A stretch of DNA of 64,000 nucleotides from Bifidobacterium cebidarum (GCF_009193305.1 NZ_WBVS01000001.1:310001-374000), one strand, 5' to 3'. Shown: positions 9,750-20,102, counted from the stretch's first letter. Translations and numbers: made by a program. Notes: a model not told the origin generated them from the sequence alone.

Positions 9750-10117
9750 AGTGCAAGACCTCCCTCGCGGGCGCCTTCAGCCACAGCTGCGACGCGACCG
9801 GTGTACTTGTTGCCACCGCGGTCGAACACGACCTCGGTGATGCCGGCGGCCTTGGCCTTGTCAGCGATCAGCTCGCCGACCTTCTTGGCAGCCTCAACCT
9901 TGGTGCCCTGGAAGCCGGCGAAATCGGCCTGCAGGGTGGAGGCGGACACCAGGGTAATGCCCTTGGTGTCGTCGACCACCTGGGCAACCATGTGGCGGTT
10001 GGAGCGGGTGACCACCAGGCGCGGACGCTCGGCGGTACCGGAGATGCGCTTGCGGATACGTGCGTGACGGCGCTTGAGGGCGACCTTCTTGCCCTTTCCG
10101 AGAATTGCAACGCTCAT
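9746..10117 (-). CDS. rplR: 50S ribosomal protein L18
   Basis: 123 residues from ATG 10117 ([20 protein letters not shown]), giving the family length; the longer open frame upstream overlaps rpl[25 protein letters not shown] is the L18 core, and the protein binds 5S rRNA. One nucleotide separates it from the rplF stop. Confidence 0.97.
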   Translation of the reverse strand: MSVAILGKGKKVALKRRHARIRKRISGTAERPRLVVTRSNRHMVAQVVDDTKGITLVSASTLQADFAGFQGTKVEAAKKVGELIADKAKAAGITEVVFDRGGNKYTGRVAAVAEGAREGGLAL

Positions 10118-10118
10118 A

Positions 10119-10658
10119 TCACTTACCAGCCTTTCCAGCCTTGCGCAGGATGCGCTCATCGGCGTACTTGACGCCCTTGCCCTTGTAGGGTTCCGGAGCG
10201 CGCAGCTTGCGGATGTTGGCGGCAACCTGGCCCACGGCCTGCTTGTCAGTGCCCTCGACAACCACATGAGTGGGGTCGGTGACCTTCAGAGTGATGCCTT
10301 CAGGCGGGTTAACGGTGATGGTGTGGGAGTAGCCGAGGAAGAACTCGATGCCCTGGCCCTTGGCGACGGCGCGGTAACCGGTGCCGACGATCTCAAGAGT
10401 CTTGGAGTAGCCATCGTGCACGCCCTTGACCATGCTGGCCATGATGGAGCGAGCCAGACCGTGCTTGGCACGGGTCGGACGCAGGTCATCAGCCGGGGTG
10501 ACGATGATCTCGTTGCCTTCAACTGCAGCGGAGACGCCTTCCGGAATCACGTAGGAATCAGAGCCCTTGGCGCCCTTGGCCGAGAAGTTCTGACCTTCAA
10601 TCTTGACTTCAACGCCAGCAGGAATGGCGATGGGGAGCTTACCAATATGCGATGCCAT
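10119..10658 (-). CDS. rplF: 50S ribosomal protein L6
   Basis: 179 residues, [20 protein letters not shown]. Two repeated L6 domains are seen, with the C-terminal signature [21 protein letters not shown]. It binds near the sarcin-ricin loop where elongation factors act. It lies 17 nt after rpsH. Confidence 0.97.
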   Translation of the reverse strand: MASHIGKLPIAIPAGVEVKIEGQNFSAKGAKGSDSYVIPEGVSAAVEGNEIIVTPADDLRPTRAKHGLARSIMASMVKGVHDGYSKTLEIVGTGYRAVAKGQGIEFFLGYSHTITVNPPEGITLKVTDPTHVVVEGTDKQAVGQVAANIRKLRAPEPYKGKGVKYADERILRKAGKAGK

Positions 10659-10675
10659 GTTTCAGCTCTCCTTTC

Positions 10676-11074
10676 TCACCACACGAAGGCGACAATCTCG
10701 CCGCCAATGCCTCGGTCGAGGCATTCCTTCTGAGTCAGCAGTCCCGAAGAAGTCGAGATGATGGCGATGCCCAGGCCACCGAGCGGCATCGGCAGGGAGT
10801 CGGACTTCGCGTAACGACGAAGGCCCGGCTTGGAGATGCGCTTGATGCCCTGAATGGAACGCTCACCGTTCGGACCGTACTTGAGGGTGACCTCAAGAGT
10901 CTGGCCGACCTTGGCTTCCTTGGCGGTGAAGTCCTGGATGTAGCCTTCACGCTTCAGGATCTCGGCGATGTTCGCCTTGAACTTGGAGTACGGCATATCC
11001 ACGGTTTCGTGCTTAGCCGCGCTCGCGTTACGCAGACGCGTCAGCATGTCTGCGATCGGATCTGTCATTGTCAT
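10676..11074 (-). CDS. rpsH: 30S ribosomal protein S8
   Basis: 132 residues from ATG 11074 ([17 protein letters not shown]). ATGs at 11086 and 11068 are in frame too, so the exact start is not fixed by sequence; 11074 fits family length. The C-terminus [21 protein letters not shown] is diagnostic. S8 binds central-domain 16S rRNA and in some bacteria represses its own operon. Confidence 0.95.
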   Translation of the reverse strand: MTMTDPIADMLTRLRNASAAKHETVDMPYSKFKANIAEILKREGYIQDFTAKEAKVGQTLEVTLKYGPNGERSIQGIKRISKPGLRRYAKSDSLPMPLGGLGIAIISTSSGLLTQKECLDRGIGGEIVAFVW

Positions 11075-11114
11075 TTTGGGCTTCATGCCCTTTCTCGCCG
11101 TGGTTTCCGCCGCT

Positions 11115-11136
11115 GTTCCGCCCTCACGGGCGGAAC
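11115..11136 (-). repeat. GC-rich hairpin between rpsZ and rpsH
   Basis: A perfect 9-bp inverted repeat GTTCCGCCC/GGGCGGAAC with a 4-nt loop, lying in the 88-nt gap between the type-Z S14 gene and rpsH. There is no U-run, so it is more likely a structure affecting rpsH translation or mRNA processing than a terminator. Confidence 0.5.
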
Positions 11137-11162
11137 GGGCCGCGGACCTTCAGCGTCGATGT

Positions 11163-11348
11163 TTACCAACTGGACTTCGTAACTCCGGGCAGCTCGCCGC
11201 GGTGGGCCTTCTCACGAAGGCAGATGCGGCACAGGCCGAACTTGCGGTAGACGGAGTGGGGACGACCGCAGACCTGGCAGCGCGTGTAAGCGCGGACCTT
11301 GAACTTCGGCTTGCCGGCCGCCTTGTTCTTAAGAGCGGTTTTTGCCAT
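11163..11348 (-). CDS. rpsZ: 30S ribosomal protein S14 type Z
   Basis: 61 residues, [20 protein letters not shown]. The pair of CxxC motifs (CQVCGRPH and CRICLRE) makes it the short zinc-binding S14 form. It starts 1 nt after the rplE stop. Confidence 0.97.
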   Translation of the reverse strand: MAKTALKNKAAGKPKFKVRAYTRCQVCGRPHSVYRKFGLCRICLREKAHRGELPGVTKSSW

Positions 11349-11349
11349 A

Positions 11350-11922
11350 TCAGTTCTCCTTGAAGGGGAAGCCCAGCTGCTTGAGCAGTGCGTAAGCTTC
11401 CTTGTCGTCCTTGGTGGAGGTCACCACAGTGATGTCCATACCGCGCACGTGATCGATCGAATCCGGATCGATCTCGTGGAACATGGACTGCTCGGTGAGA
11501 CCAAAGTTGTAGTTGCCCTGGCCATCGAACTGGTGACCATTGATACCGCGGAAGTCGCGGATACGAGGCAGCGCGAGGGTCAGCAGACGATCCAGGAACT
11601 CCCACATACGGTCGCCGCGCAGGGTGACGTATGCACCAATGGCCTGGCCTTCACGCAGGTGGAACTGAGCGACGGACTTCTTGGCCTTGGTGATCTTCGG
11701 CTTCTGGCCGGTGATCAGGGTGAGGTCCTTGACGGCGCCTTCGATGAGCTTGGAGTCGCGAGCTGCGGCACCGACGCCCATGGAGACGACGACCTTCTGG
11801 ACGCGAGCAACCTGCATCGGGTTGGAGTACTTGAACTCCTTCTCGAGCTCAGGGATGATCTGCTCGTTGTACTTGACCTTCAAGCGCGGGGTGGCCGGCG
11901 CTTCGACAGTGGTATCGGTCAT
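11350..11922 (-). CDS. rplE: 50S ribosomal protein L5
   Basis: 190 residues. After a short N-terminal extension the family core appears: [38 protein letters not shown] and the '[14 protein letters not shown]' segment. It binds 5S rRNA and P-site tRNA. Its start overlaps the rplX stop by 4 nt. Confidence 0.97.
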   Translation of the reverse strand: MTDTTVEAPATPRLKVKYNEQIIPELEKEFKYSNPMQVARVQKVVVSMGVGAAARDSKLIEGAVKDLTLITGQKPKITKAKKSVAQFHLREGQAIGAYVTLRGDRMWEFLDRLLTLALPRIRDFRGINGHQFDGQGNYNFGLTEQSMFHEIDPDSIDHVRGMDITVVTSTKDDKEAYALLKQLGFPFKEN

Positions 11923-12254
11923 GCCAGCTCCTTTCCGGACTTCTTGGCGACGCGCACGCGCACGGTCTTGACCTTGCCGTCACGCGCCTCTTCCTTGATG
12001 GTGACGCCCACGCGGGTAGGCTGCTTGGTCTCCGGGTCGATGACCATCACGTTGGAGCGATGGATCGGAGCCTCGGTGGCCACGATGCCGGCCTGCTGAC
12101 CCTGCTGGGTGGCACGCACGTGCTTCTTGACGATCTGAACGCCTTCAACGATCAGTCGGTCGTTGGAGAGCACCTGCTTGACGGTGCCTTCCTTACCACG
12201 GTCCTTGCCGCGGATGACCTTGACCAGATCGCCGCTCTTGATCTTGGCTACCAT
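11919..12254 (-). CDS. rplX: 50S ribosomal protein L24
   Basis: 111 residues, [20 protein letters not shown]. The KOW motif lies in the first 35 residues, followed by [19 protein letters not shown]. It starts assembly of the large subunit. Spacing to rplN is 1 nt. Confidence 0.97.
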   Translation of the reverse strand: MVAKIKSGDLVKVIRGKDRGKEGTVKQVLSNDRLIVEGVQIVKKHVRATQQGQQAGIVATEAPIHRSNVMVIDPETKQPTRVGVTIKEEARDGKVKTVRVRVAKKSGKELA

Positions 12255-12255
12255 G

Positions 12256-12624
12256 TCAGATCACCTCCGGGGCGAGGGACACGATCTTCATGAACTTGTG
12301 CTCACGCAGTTCACGACCAACCGGTCCGAAGATACGAGTGCCCTTCGGTTCACGGCCGGAGCCGAGAATGACGGCGGCGTTCTCGTCGAACTTGATGTAG
12401 GAACCGTCCGCGCGACGGGATTCCTTGACAGTACGGACGACGACAGCCTTCACCACATCGCCCTTCTTGACCGACCCGCCAGGAATGGCGTCCTTGACGG
12501 AGGCGACGATCACGTCGCCGATGCCGGCATAGCGTCGCTTCGATCCGCCGAGCACTCGGATGGCGAGGAGTTCCTTCGCACCCGTGTTGTCGGCGACATG
12601 AAGCCGCGTTTCCTGCTGAATCAT
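12256..12624 (-). CDS. rplN: 50S ribosomal protein L14
   Basis: 122 residues, [20 protein letters not shown], with the strongly conserved VADNTGAKE and the end [16 protein letters not shown]. Part of intersubunit bridges with 16S rRNA. It starts the spc cluster and is separated from rpsQ by 94 nt holding a 16-bp hairpin. Confidence 0.97.
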
Positions 12625-12652
12625 TGATTCTCCTTAGCCGAGCTGGTTCTCC

Positions 12653-12698
12653 CCATTTACCGGGGCACCATGGTTTCCCGCAGTGCCCCGGTAAATGG
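12653..12698 (-). repeat. 16-bp perfect hairpin between rpsQ and rplN
   Basis: Arms 12653-12668 and 12683-12698 are perfect reverse complements (CCATTTACCGGGGCAC), with a 14-nt loop. It marks the S10/spc boundary. There is no U-run on the minus side after it, so an RNase III-type processing site, attenuator or protein-binding leader for spc is as likely as a terminator. Confidence 0.75.
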
Positions 12699-12718
12699 CG
12701 AGCCTTGCCGAACTTTAC

Positions 12719-12979
12719 TTACTTGGCGCGCTCGATGATGCTTTCGAGACGCCAGCGCTTGGTCTTGCTCAGAGGCCGAGTCTCCATAATACTCACGAGG
12801 TCGCCAACGTGGGCGTCGTTGTGTTCATCATGGGCCTTGACCTTGCTGGTGGAACGAACGACCTTGCCGTACAGCGGGTGGGTCGAACGCTGCTCGAGCT
12901 CGACGGTAATCGTCTTGTCCATCTTGTCGGACACGACGTAGCCGCGGCGAACCTTACGGAAGTTACGCTCTTCAGCCAT
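12719..12979 (-). CDS. rpsQ: 30S ribosomal protein S17
   Basis: 86 residues from ATG 12979 ([20 protein letters not shown]). The OB-fold signature [20 protein letters not shown] is clear. A primary 16S rRNA 5'-domain binder. It starts 2 nt after rpmC and closes the S10 cluster. Confidence 0.97.
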   Translation of the reverse strand: MAEERNFRKVRRGYVVSDKMDKTITVELEQRSTHPLYGKVVRSTSKVKAHDEHNDAHVGDLVSIMETRPLSKTKRWRLESIIERAK

Positions 12980-12981
12980 AA

Positions 12982-13233
12982 TCACTTCTCCTTGGATTCG
13001 GTAGCGGCCGGCTCCTGGCTGATGCCAAGCTCACGCTCACGAAGCACAGTGTACATGCGAGCAATGTCACGCTTGACTGCCTTGAGACGGGCGGTGTTGT
13101 CGAGCTGACCGGTCGCGTGCTGGAAGCGCAGGTTGAACAGCTCTTCCTTGGACTTCTTGAGGAAGTCTTCGATCTCCGCGTTGGTCTTCTCGTTCAGATT
13201 CTTGATGGAGTATTCAGCGGTACCGTATGCCAT
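12982..13233 (-). CDS. rpmC: 50S ribosomal protein L29
   Basis: 83 residues, [20 protein letters not shown], with the L29 core [20 protein letters not shown] and a charged C-terminal tail. It sits at the polypeptide exit near the SRP and trigger-factor site. Its ATG overlaps the rplP stop codon by 1 nt. Confidence 0.96.
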   Translation of the reverse strand: MAYGTAEYSIKNLNEKTNAEIEDFLKKSKEELFNLRFQHATGQLDNTARLKAVKRDIARMYTVLRERELGISQEPAATESKEK

Positions 13234-13652
13234 CAGATGTCACCACCTTCACGTGCGATAATGCGGCACTTCATCGGGAGCTTGTCGATGGCGCGACGCA
13301 GAGCTTCCTTGGCGATGTCGTCGGACACGCCACCGATTTCGAACATCACGCGGCCAGGGCGAATGTTCGCAATCCAGAACTCCGGGGCACCCTTACCGGA
13401 ACCCATTCGGGCGCCGAGAGCGTGCTTGGTCAGCGGACGATCCGGGAAGATCGTGATCCACACGCGGCCACCACGCTTGATGTAGCGGGTCATGGCGATA
13501 CGTGCGGCTTCGATCTGGCGGTTGGTCACGTAAGCCGGGGCAAGAGCCTGGATACCGAAATCACCGAAGTTGATCTCGTTGCCGCCCTTGGACATGCCAG
13601 AACGCACGGGGCGGTGCTGCTTGCGGTACTTAGTCCTCTTGGGGATAAGCAT
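13233..13652 (-). CDS. rplP: 50S ribosomal protein L16
   Basis: 139 residues, [20 protein letters not shown], with the typical [20 protein letters not shown] segment. It helps shape the A site. It follows rpsC by 6 nt. Confidence 0.97.
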   Translation of the reverse strand: MLIPKRTKYRKQHRPVRSGMSKGGNEINFGDFGIQALAPAYVTNRQIEAARIAMTRYIKRGGRVWITIFPDRPLTKHALGARMGSGKGAPEFWIANIRPGRVMFEIGGVSDDIAKEALRRAIDKLPMKCRIIAREGGDI

Positions 13653-13658
13653 TCTTGC

Positions 13659-14459
13659 TCACTCCTTCGTTTCTGCTGCAGGAGCGGCCTCGGCAGCGGG
13701 AGCCTCAGCCTTGGCTGCGGACTGCTGCTGGGCGGCGGAACGGTTGCCACGGCGCGGACGGCGATCGCCGCGACGGCCCGGACGGTTGTTCTGCTGAGCC
13801 TGCTGCTCTTCGAACTCGGATTCGGTCATGTCGCCCTTGTAGATCCACACCTTGACGCCGATGCGGCCGTAGGTGGTACGAGCCTCAAAGAAGCCGTAAT
13901 CGATGAGGGCGCGGAGGGTCTGCAGCGGAACGCGGCCCTCACGGTAGAACTCGGAACGGCTCATTTCCGCACCGCCGAGGCGGCCGGAGAGCTTGATGCG
14001 GATACCCTTGGCACCAGCGTGCATGGCGTCCTGCTGAGCCTTGCGCATCGCACGGCGGAAGGTGACGCGGTTGGTCAGCTGCTCTGCGATGCCCTGAGCG
14101 ACGAGCTGGGCGTCCAGCGCGGCGTTCTTGACTTCGAAGATGTTGAGCTGGACCTGCTTGCCGGTCAGCTTCTCGAGCTTGGCACGGACCTTCTCGGCCT
14201 CAGCGCCGCGGCGACCGATCACGATGCCCGGACGGGCGGTGTGAATGTCGACGCGAACGCGGTCGCGGGTGCGCTCGATCACGATCTTGCTCACGCCAGC
14301 GCGCTCGAGGTCCTTGTTCATCTCCTTGCGGATCTGATCATCTTCCAGGACGAAGTCGCGGTAGCGCTCGCCGGCCTTGTTGGAGTCGGAGAACCACTTG
14401 GAGCGGTGGTTCTCGGTGATGCCCAGACGGTAGCCAAACGGATTGATCTTCTGACCCAT
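13659..14459 (-). CDS. rpsC: 30S ribosomal protein S3
   Basis: 266 residues, [20 protein letters not shown]. It carries the KH domain ([20 protein letters not shown]) and the S3 C-terminal domain ([20 protein letters not shown]), then a 50-residue arginine- then alanine-rich tail found in actinobacterial S3. It forms part of the mRNA entry channel and helicase. Two nt separate it from rplV. Confidence 0.97.
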   Translation of the reverse strand: MGQKINPFGYRLGITENHRSKWFSDSNKAGERYRDFVLEDDQIRKEMNKDLERAGVSKIVIERTRDRVRVDIHTARPGIVIGRRGAEAEKVRAKLEKLTGKQVQLNIFEVKNAALDAQLVAQGIAEQLTNRVTFRRAMRKAQQDAMHAGAKGIRIKLSGRLGGAEMSRSEFYREGRVPLQTLRALIDYGFFEARTTYGRIGVKVWIYKGDMTESEFEEQQAQQNNRPGRRGDRRPRRGNRSAAQQQSAAKAEAPAAEAAPAAETKE

Positions 14460-14461
14460 CT

Positions 14462-14821
14462 TTAGCGGGCTCCTTCCTTGTTAGCCACGACGACCGTGAT
14501 GTGGGAGGTGCGCTTGTTGATGCGAGCAGCGCGGCCCTGTGCACGAGCGCGGAAGCGCTTGAGGGTCACACCTTCGTCAACGTAGGTCTCCTTGATGTAC
14601 AGGTCGTTCTCGCGGAACGGCTCGCCGGCCTTGTCGGCCTTCACACGAGCGTTGGCGATGGCGCTCTCCAGGGTCTTGCGAACCGGCAGGGCTGCAGACT
14701 GGGGGGCGAACTTCAAAATGGTGACGGCTTCGGTCGCCTTCTTGCCGCGGATGAGGTCGACCATGCGGCGAGCCTTGCGCGGCGTCACGCGGACGTGACG
14801 AGCGATTGCTTTAGCTTCCAT
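14462..14821 (-). CDS. rplV: 50S ribosomal protein L22
   Basis: 119 residues, [20 protein letters not shown]. The C-terminal hairpin that lines the exit tunnel is seen in [20 protein letters not shown]. Gap of 17 nt from rpsS. Confidence 0.97.
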   Translation of the reverse strand: MEAKAIARHVRVTPRKARRMVDLIRGKKATEAVTILKFAPQSAALPVRKTLESAIANARVKADKAGEPFRENDLYIKETYVDEGVTLKRFRARAQGRAARINKRTSHITVVVANKEGAR

Positions 14822-14838
14822 GTTCTATTCCTTATCCT

Positions 14839-15117
14839 TTAGCGGCGGGCCTTCTTGTCGTCCTTCACGTGACCCTTGAAGGTCTTCGTGGGGGCGAACT
14901 CACCCAGCTTGTGACCAACCATGGCTTCGGTGACGAACACCGGCACATGCTTGCGACCATCGTGAACGGCGAAGGTGTGTCCGATGAAATCAGGGGTGAT
15001 CATCGAACGACGGGACCAAGTCTTGATGACGTTCTTGGTGCCCTTCTCGTTCTGCTCGTCGACTTTCTTCTGCAAGTGGGCGTCGACGAAGGGGCCCTTC
15101 TTGATGCTACGAGTCAT
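14839..15117 (-). CDS. rpsS: 30S ribosomal protein S19
   Basis: 92 residues, [20 protein letters not shown], then [20 protein letters not shown] and [14 protein letters not shown], all family hallmarks. It binds with S13 in the head of the small subunit. Confidence 0.97.
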   Translation of the reverse strand: MTRSIKKGPFVDAHLQKKVDEQNEKGTKNVIKTWSRRSMITPDFIGHTFAVHDGRKHVPVFVTEAMVGHKLGEFAPTKTFKGHVKDDKKARR

Positions 15118-15132
15118 CTTCTCGATACTCCC

Positions 15133-15963
15133 TTACTTGCGGTTCTTGCCAGACGGACGACGACGAACAATCATCTTGTTCGAAGCCTTCTTCGGACGAC
15201 GAGTACGAACCTCGCCCTTGCCCCACGGGGAAACCGGCGGCTTGCCACCGCGGGTACGACCGCCGTGCGGGTGGTCGACCGGGTTCATGGACTCACCACG
15301 GGTGATCGGACGGTGGCCGATCCAACGGGCGCGGCCAGCCTTGCCGAGCTGGATGTTGGCGTGGTCCTCATTGCCGACCTCGCCCACGGTTGCGCGGCAG
15401 CGAGCGTCGACGTTACGGATTTCGCCGGACGGCATACGCAGCTGGGCGTAAGCGCCATCCTTAGCGACGAGCTGCACGGAGGCGCCAGCGGAACGAGCGA
15501 TCTTGGCGCCGCCCAGCGGCTTCAGCTCGATGGCGTGGACCACAGTACCGGTCGGGATGTTGGCCAGCGGCAGGTTGTTGCCCGGCTTGATATCAGCCTG
15601 GGCACCGGTCTCGATGACGTCGCCCTGCTTGATGCCCTTCGGTGCGATGATGTAGCGCTTCTCGCCGTCTGCGAAGTGCAGGAGGGCGATGCGAGCGGAA
15701 CGGTTCGGATCGTATTCGATCTCAGCAACCTTGGCGGGCACGCCGTCCTTGTCCCAACGCTTGAAGTCGATGAGACGGTACTGGCGCTTGTGACCGCCGC
15801 CGCGATGGCGGGAGGTGATACGGCCGTAAGAGTTACGACCGCCGGTCTTGGACTTCTTGCGAACCAGCGACTTCTCAGGCGTGGAGCGCGTCAGATCGGA
15901 GAAATCCGAGACGGACGCGTTTCGGCGGCCTGCAGTCGTCGGCTTGTAAACGCGGATAGCCAT
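15133..15963 (-). CDS. rplB: 50S ribosomal protein L2
   Basis: 276 residues, [20 protein letters not shown]. The RNA-binding domain ([17 protein letters not shown]) and the C-terminal [13 protein letters not shown] loop, which holds the histidine near the peptidyl-transferase centre, are present. Confidence 0.97.
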   Translation of the reverse strand: MAIRVYKPTTAGRRNASVSDFSDLTRSTPEKSLVRKKSKTGGRNSYGRITSRHRGGGHKRQYRLIDFKRWDKDGVPAKVAEIEYDPNRSARIALLHFADGEKRYIIAPKGIKQGDVIETGAQADIKPGNNLPLANIPTGTVVHAIELKPLGGAKIARSAGASVQLVAKDGAYAQLRMPSGEIRNVDARCRATVGEVGNEDHANIQLGKAGRARWIGHRPITRGESMNPVDHPHGGRTRGGKPPVSPWGKGEVRTRRPKKASNKMIVRRRPSGKNRK

Positions 15964-15999
15964 AATGTAGTTCTTCCTTTAACTTTTCTCGGCTAGCCT

Positions 16000-16296
16000 T
16001 CAGTTGCCAAAGATGTCGATCGTCTGGCCCTCGGCAACGGTCACGATAGCGCGCTTCTGGGAAGCACGCTGGCCGAAACCAGTGCGGGTGCGCTGCTTCT
16101 TACCAACGCGGTTGAGGGTGTTGACGTTCGTCACCTTGACCTTGAAGATCTCTTCAATTGCCTGCTTGATCTGAACCTTGTTCGCATCCTTGGCCACCAT
16201 GAAGGTGTACTGGCCACGGTCGGAAGCGGCGTAGCTCTTCTCGGAGACGACGGGCTTCAGGATCACGTCGTGTGCGGGCTTGTGAATAGCGACCAT
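16000..16296 (-). CDS. rplW: 50S ribosomal protein L23
   Basis: 98 residues, [20 protein letters not shown]. Core [20 protein letters not shown] is typical L23. It lies at the exit site and docks trigger factor and SRP. It starts 5 nt after rplD. Confidence 0.97.
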   Translation of the reverse strand: MVAIHKPAHDVILKPVVSEKSYAASDRGQYTFMVAKDANKVQIKQAIEEIFKVKVTNVNTLNRVGKKQRTRTGFGQRASQKRAIVTVAEGQTIDIFGN

Positions 16297-16301
16297 CTAA
16301 A

Positions 16302-16961
16302 TCAGGCCTCCTTCGGCTCGGTCTTGGCAGCCACGAAAGCCTCGAAGGCTTCCTTGGTGAAGACCACGTACTGGGCGGTAACCACGTCGTACGTGTTGAG
16401 CTGATCGACGAAAATCGGGTGAACGGTCGGGATGTTACGCACGGACAGCCACTCGTTGATGTTGTCGCGAGTGAACACAACCGTGGTGAACTTGTCCGAA
16501 GTGACCGGGGTCAAAGCGGCGAGAGCGGCCTTGGTGGACGGGGTATCGGTGATACCGAAGTCCACGACGGCAACGCGGCCGGCGTTGGCACGATCGGAAA
16601 GCACGTAACGCAGAGCGGCGGCCTTCATCTTCTTCGGGGTGCGCTGAGAGTAGTCGCGCGGCTGCGGACCGAACACGGTGCCGCCGTGGTACCACTGCGG
16701 GGCGCGGATGGAGCCCTGGCGAGCACGACCGGTGCCCTTCTGCTTCCAAGGCTTCTTGCCGCCGCCGGAAACCATGCCACGGGTCTTGGTGGCGTGGGTG
16801 CCCTGGCGGGCAGCGGCGAGCTGAGCGATAACGACCTGGTGGATCAGCGGGACGTGAGCCTGCACGTCTTCAGCGGAAACGCCGAAGATCTCAGCAGGAG
16901 CTTCAACGGTACCAGCGGCCTGGCCCTTGGCGTCAGTGACGTTCAGAGTAACGTTTGCCAT
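16302..16961 (-). CDS. rplD: 50S ribosomal protein L4
   Basis: 219 residues. [20 protein letters not shown] is the tunnel-lining loop, and the C-terminal part (LLVTD-like region and [18 protein letters not shown]) follows. In Escherichia coli L4 also represses the S10 operon; whether it does here is unknown. Confidence 0.97.
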   Translation of the reverse strand: MANVTLNVTDAKGQAAGTVEAPAEIFGVSAEDVQAHVPLIHQVVIAQLAAARQGTHATKTRGMVSGGGKKPWKQKGTGRARQGSIRAPQWYHGGTVFGPQPRDYSQRTPKKMKAAALRYVLSDRANAGRVAVVDFGITDTPSTKAALAALTPVTSDKFTTVVFTRDNINEWLSVRNIPTVHPIFVDQLNTYDVVTAQYVVFTKEAFEAFVAAKTEPKEA

Positions 16962-16967
16962 GGTTTA

Positions 16968-17609
16968 TCAGGCTCCCTTCACTGCCGAACGGACGAGAAC
17001 GATGCCGCCCTTCGGGCCCGGGATGGCGCCCTTGATGGCGAGGATGCCGTTCTCCACGTCGGCGGAGACAACAGTCAGGTTCTGGGTGGTGGCGGTCACA
17101 TGACCCATGCGGCCAGCCATACGCTTGCCCTTGAGGATGCGGCTCGGGGTAGCGCATGCGCCCACAGAGCCGGGACGGCGCTCGTTCTTGTGAGAGCCGT
17201 GGGAACGACGGTAGGACTTGAAGCCCCAGCGCTTGATGGTGCCGGCGAAGCCCTTACCCTTGGTGGTGCCGGTGACATCGACTTCTGCACCCTCAGCGAA
17301 CACTTCGGCGGTCAGCTCCTGGCCGGCCTCGAACTGATCGACATCGTCGGTACGCACCTCAACGAGGTGACGACGAGGGGTGACACCAGCCTTGGCGAAG
17401 TGGCCGGCGAGCGGCTTGGTCACCTTGGTCGGGTCGATGGCGCCGTAGCCGAGCTGGACGGCCTTGTAGCCGTCGGTCTCCTCGGTCTTGACGGCGGTCA
17501 CCACGTTGGTGGACACGTCGACGAGAGTAACGGGCACGAAGAAGCCGTTCTCGTCCCACACCTGGGACATGCCGAGCTTCTTGCCCAGCAGAGCCTTGCG
17601 ATTAGACAT
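16968..17609 (-). CDS. rplC: 50S ribosomal protein L3
   Basis: 213 residues, [40 protein letters not shown] and [20 protein letters not shown] are family signatures. One of the first proteins to bind 23S rRNA. It starts 17 nt after rpsJ. Confidence 0.97.
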   Translation of the reverse strand: MSNRKALLGKKLGMSQVWDENGFFVPVTLVDVSTNVVTAVKTEETDGYKAVQLGYGAIDPTKVTKPLAGHFAKAGVTPRRHLVEVRTDDVDQFEAGQELTAEVFAEGAEVDVTGTTKGKGFAGTIKRWGFKSYRRSHGSHKNERRPGSVGACATPSRILKGKRMAGRMGHVTATTQNLTVVSADVENGILAIKGAIPGPKGGIVLVRSAVKGA

Positions 17610-17626
17610 AATGCTTCCTCCTCCCC

Positions 17627-17935
17627 TTACAGCTTGATCTCGATGTTGACGTCTGCAGGCAGATCGATGTGCATCAGGGAATCCACGGCCTTCGGGGTCG
17701 GGTCCACGATGTCAATGAGGCGCTTGTGAGTGCGCATCTCGAAGTGCTCGCGAGAATCCTTGTACTTGTGAGGAGAACGAATAACAACAAAAACGTTCTT
17801 CTCAGTCGGCAGCGGAACGGGGCCAACCACAGTTGCGCCCGCGTTCGTCACCGTTTCGACGATTTTCTTCGCCGATTGGTCGATGACCTCATGGTCATAG
17901 GACTTAAGCCTGATGCGGATTTTCTGTCCCGCCAT
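17627..17935 (-). CDS. rpsJ: 30S ribosomal protein S10
   Basis: 102 residues, [20 protein letters not shown], first gene of the S10 operon. [20 protein letters not shown] and [20 protein letters not shown] are diagnostic. In addition to its ribosomal role, S10 (NusE) takes part in transcription antitermination. Confidence 0.97.
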   Translation of the reverse strand: MAGQKIRIRLKSYDHEVIDQSAKKIVETVTNAGATVVGPVPLPTEKNVFVVIRSPHKYKDSREHFEMRTHKRLIDIVDPTPKAVDSLMHIDLPADVNIEIKL

Positions 17936-18301
17936 TGCCGTCCGCCCTTTCTAGCGATATTCGTTGTACTGTTTACCAACCTGCTTCTTCAGGGCACCGG
18001 CGCGCATGGCCTCCCTTGGACATACGTCCTCTGGCGGTCATCCGACATCAGTGCGCGGCTTCTGGTCTTCACCCTGCGGTGGTTCCCAGCCCGCGCTCGC
18101 TTTTTTTAATTCCAATTTGCGAGCCCAAATCAGGCAACTTGTTTATTGAACCATTGAGGCGGGACTAAATCCTTGACTCGCAGTCTCGGGCGTGTTGCCA
18201 CCTTCATGCGCACAATAATCGACGTCTGTCCAACAGCCGAACGTGACGGAAGTCACCTACAGTTTTCTATATCGGCAATTGTGGGCGAAGCGGCACTGCA
18301 T
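17936..18301. other. S10-operon leader and promoter region (no gene)
   Basis: About 366 nt between divergent rpsJ and alsD. No credible coding frame is seen on either strand. It should contain the S10-operon promoter and a long untranslated leader on the minus strand. I could not pick out a convincing -35/-10 pair for rpsJ by eye. The proximal -10 of alsD starts at 18302. Confidence 0.5.
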
Positions 18302-18314
18302 TAGGGTGAGCATC

Positions 18315-19082
18315 GTGACACAATCACTGGCCAAGAACATTCGTCCCATTACCGAGCACGGCGCCAATGTGCTCTATCAGCATGGCACGCTCGCCCTGCT
18401 GGTGCCAGGCTTGCTGGAAGGCACCACCACCATCGGCGAATTGCTCAAGCATGGCGACACCGGCATCGGCACCGGCGAAGGACTGGACGGCGAGCTCATC
18501 ATCCTCGATGGGGTGGCCTATAAAATCGGCCAATCCGGTATCGCACAGCAAGTACCGAATGATTTCACGATGCCATTCGCCAATTCGCATCGCGCGGCAT
18601 TTCAATACCAATGCGAGCGTGAGGATATCGGCCTCGAGGAGCTCAACAAACGCATTGTGGAAGCCAACGGTCGCGCCAACACGTTCTTTTCGGTGAAGGT
18701 GCACGGTACATTCAGCTTTATGAAAACCCGCGCGGTGATCAAACAGCAAGCACCTTACCCCACATTGCTCGAAGTAGCCGATAGACAGGCCATCTTCCTC
18801 AAGCACGATGTGACCGGCACCATGCTCGGCTACTTCTCACCCGTGATGTTCCATGGCGCCGCCGTGGCCGGGTTCCATGAACATTTTCTCTCCGATGACC
18901 ATACGTTCGGCGGTCATGTGCTTGACGCGGTGCTGAGCCACGGCAAAATCTACAGCCAGGTATTCGATACGTTGGTCACGCACCTGCCAGTGGACGACCC
19001 TGGATATCGCAACCATGACTTCAGTCAGGACAATATCGCCGAAGCGATCACCAGCGCCGAAGGCGATAGGCACGCGAACTAG
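18315..19082 (+). CDS. alpha-acetolactate decarboxylase
   Basis: 255 residues from GTG 18315 (VTQSLAKNIRPITEHGANVL). It converts 2-acetolactate to acetoin. LYQHGTLALLVPGLLEGTTT, GIGTGEGLDGELIILDG and FHEHFLSDDHTFGGHVLD are family hallmarks; the presumed zinc ligands are His188, His190 and His201, with the same spacing as in the Brevibacillus enzyme. There is no Shine-Dalgarno. TAGGGT at 18302-18307 ends 7 nt before GTG, which supports this start as leaderless over the in-frame ATG at 18243. No acetolactate synthase or butanediol dehydrogenase is adjacent; its role may be to drain excess acetolactate. Confidence 0.9.
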   Translation: MTQSLAKNIRPITEHGANVLYQHGTLALLVPGLLEGTTTIGELLKHGDTGIGTGEGLDGELIILDGVAYKIGQSGIAQQVPNDFTMPFANSHRAAFQYQCEREDIGLEELNKRIVEANGRANTFFSVKVHGTFSFMKTRAVIKQQAPYPTLLEVADRQAIFLKHDVTGTMLGYFSPVMFHGAAVAGFHEHFLSDDHTFGGHVLDAVLSHGKIYSQVFDTLVTHLPVDDPGYRNHDFSQDNIAEAITSAEGDRHAN

Positions 19083-19119
19083 CTCTCATATCCTTCCGGC
19101 CCGTCCGCCTTCCGCGCCC

Positions 19120-19149
19120 TTGTTCTACTGATAATTGGATTGATACCTT
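19120..19149 (+). promoter_or_regulatory. promoter of the YwiC-like gene
   Basis: TTGTTC (19120-19125) and TACCTT (19144-19149) are 18 nt apart, and the -10-like box ends only 6 nt before ATG 19156. This predicts a leaderless transcript. Confidence 0.5.
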
Positions 19150-19155
19150 ATATAT

Positions 19156-20010
19156 ATGAGCGATCAATCTTCCCTGCGTCTTCGTCCAGCCCGGCAACCG
19201 CGGCGCAGCCGGCGTACCACTGGTCATGACTGGATTCCCGACCAACCTGGCGCTTGGGTGATGGCGATGGCGCCCGCGCTCGCCAGTGCGATATGCGGCA
19301 CGGCATGGTCCACGACCGCGCGCGATGCCTCCCCCACTGCAGCCGGCTGGTGGTTGCTCATCTGCTGGGCGCTGTGCTATTGCGTCGAGTTCACTGCCGC
19401 ACGATGGCTCAAGTCCCGTTGCGCCAAACGATATCGGCCACCGGTCATTGGATACTGCGCCGCGCTTGCCGCTGTGGGGCTGCCGTTCCTGGTTATGCAC
19501 ATCGATGTGCTCGTTTGGGCTCCTTTATATATGGTATTGGCGGCAGTCGCTTTCATCGGTGCATGGTTCCGCCGCGAACGCTCGCTATGGGCCAATGCCG
19601 TATCCGTGATTGCGGCCAGCTGCACGGCTACAATCACGCTTCACTATGGCGCCAATTCACCGAGTATTCCACAGGTCTCACTTCCCGGCTTGGTATTGAC
19701 GCTCTGCTTTGTCGCAACCCAATTCGGATCTGTACTGTTCGTAAAAACGATGATTCGAGAACGCGGCAGTCGTCCTTATGTCATTGCTTCTTGGGTTTGG
19801 CATATCGCGCTGCTGGCTTGGTGGATCTCCGCCGCGAATCAAAGCTGGTATCTGGCGATTTTAGGTGTGATTCTGCTCGCCCGCGCTCTGGCATTGCCAT
19901 TGATCGCATGGCATAAGCCGGTAAAACCAGTGATAGTGGGTATTACTGAATGCTTTACCAGCCTGATTGCGTTTGGATGCATTATCGCCAATGCACTGAT
20001 TTCGATGTAA
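19156..20010 (+). CDS. YwiC-like integral membrane protein
   Basis: 284 residues. After a basic N-terminal tail of about 30 residues (LRPARQPRRSRRTTGHDW) there are about eight hydrophobic segments, e.g. WVMAMAPALASAICG, WWLLICWALCYCVEF, YMVLAAVAFIGAWF and ILGVILLARALALPLI. The opening 'IPDQPGAWVMAMAP' and overall layout match the YwiC family (function unknown). It follows alsD by 73 nt on the same strand but appears to have its own promoter. Confidence 0.75.
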   Translation: MSDQSSLRLRPARQPRRSRRTTGHDWIPDQPGAWVMAMAPALASAICGTAWSTTARDASPTAAGWWLLICWALCYCVEFTAARWLKSRCAKRYRPPVIGYCAALAAVGLPFLVMHIDVLVWAPLYMVLAAVAFIGAWFRRERSLWANAVSVIAASCTATITLHYGANSPSIPQVSLPGLVLTLCFVATQFGSVLFVKTMIRERGSRPYVIASWVWHIALLAWWISAANQSWYLAILGVILLARALALPLIAWHKPVKPVIVGITECFTSLIAFGCIIANALISM

Positions 20011-20038
20011 GTATTTCTGCGAACATACAGCAGATATG

Positions 20039-20071
20039 AAGGAAGCCCGTCCGCATTGGACGGGCTTCCTT
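20039..20071. terminator. bidirectional terminator between the ywiC-like gene and adhE
   Basis: A perfect 14-bp inverted repeat (arms 20039-20052 and 20058-20071, AAGGAAGCCCGTCC) in the convergent gap; ends both transcription units. Confidence 0.85.
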
Positions 20072-20102
20072 ATGTGTCATTGGTCAGACGCGAATCCTGA
20101 AA

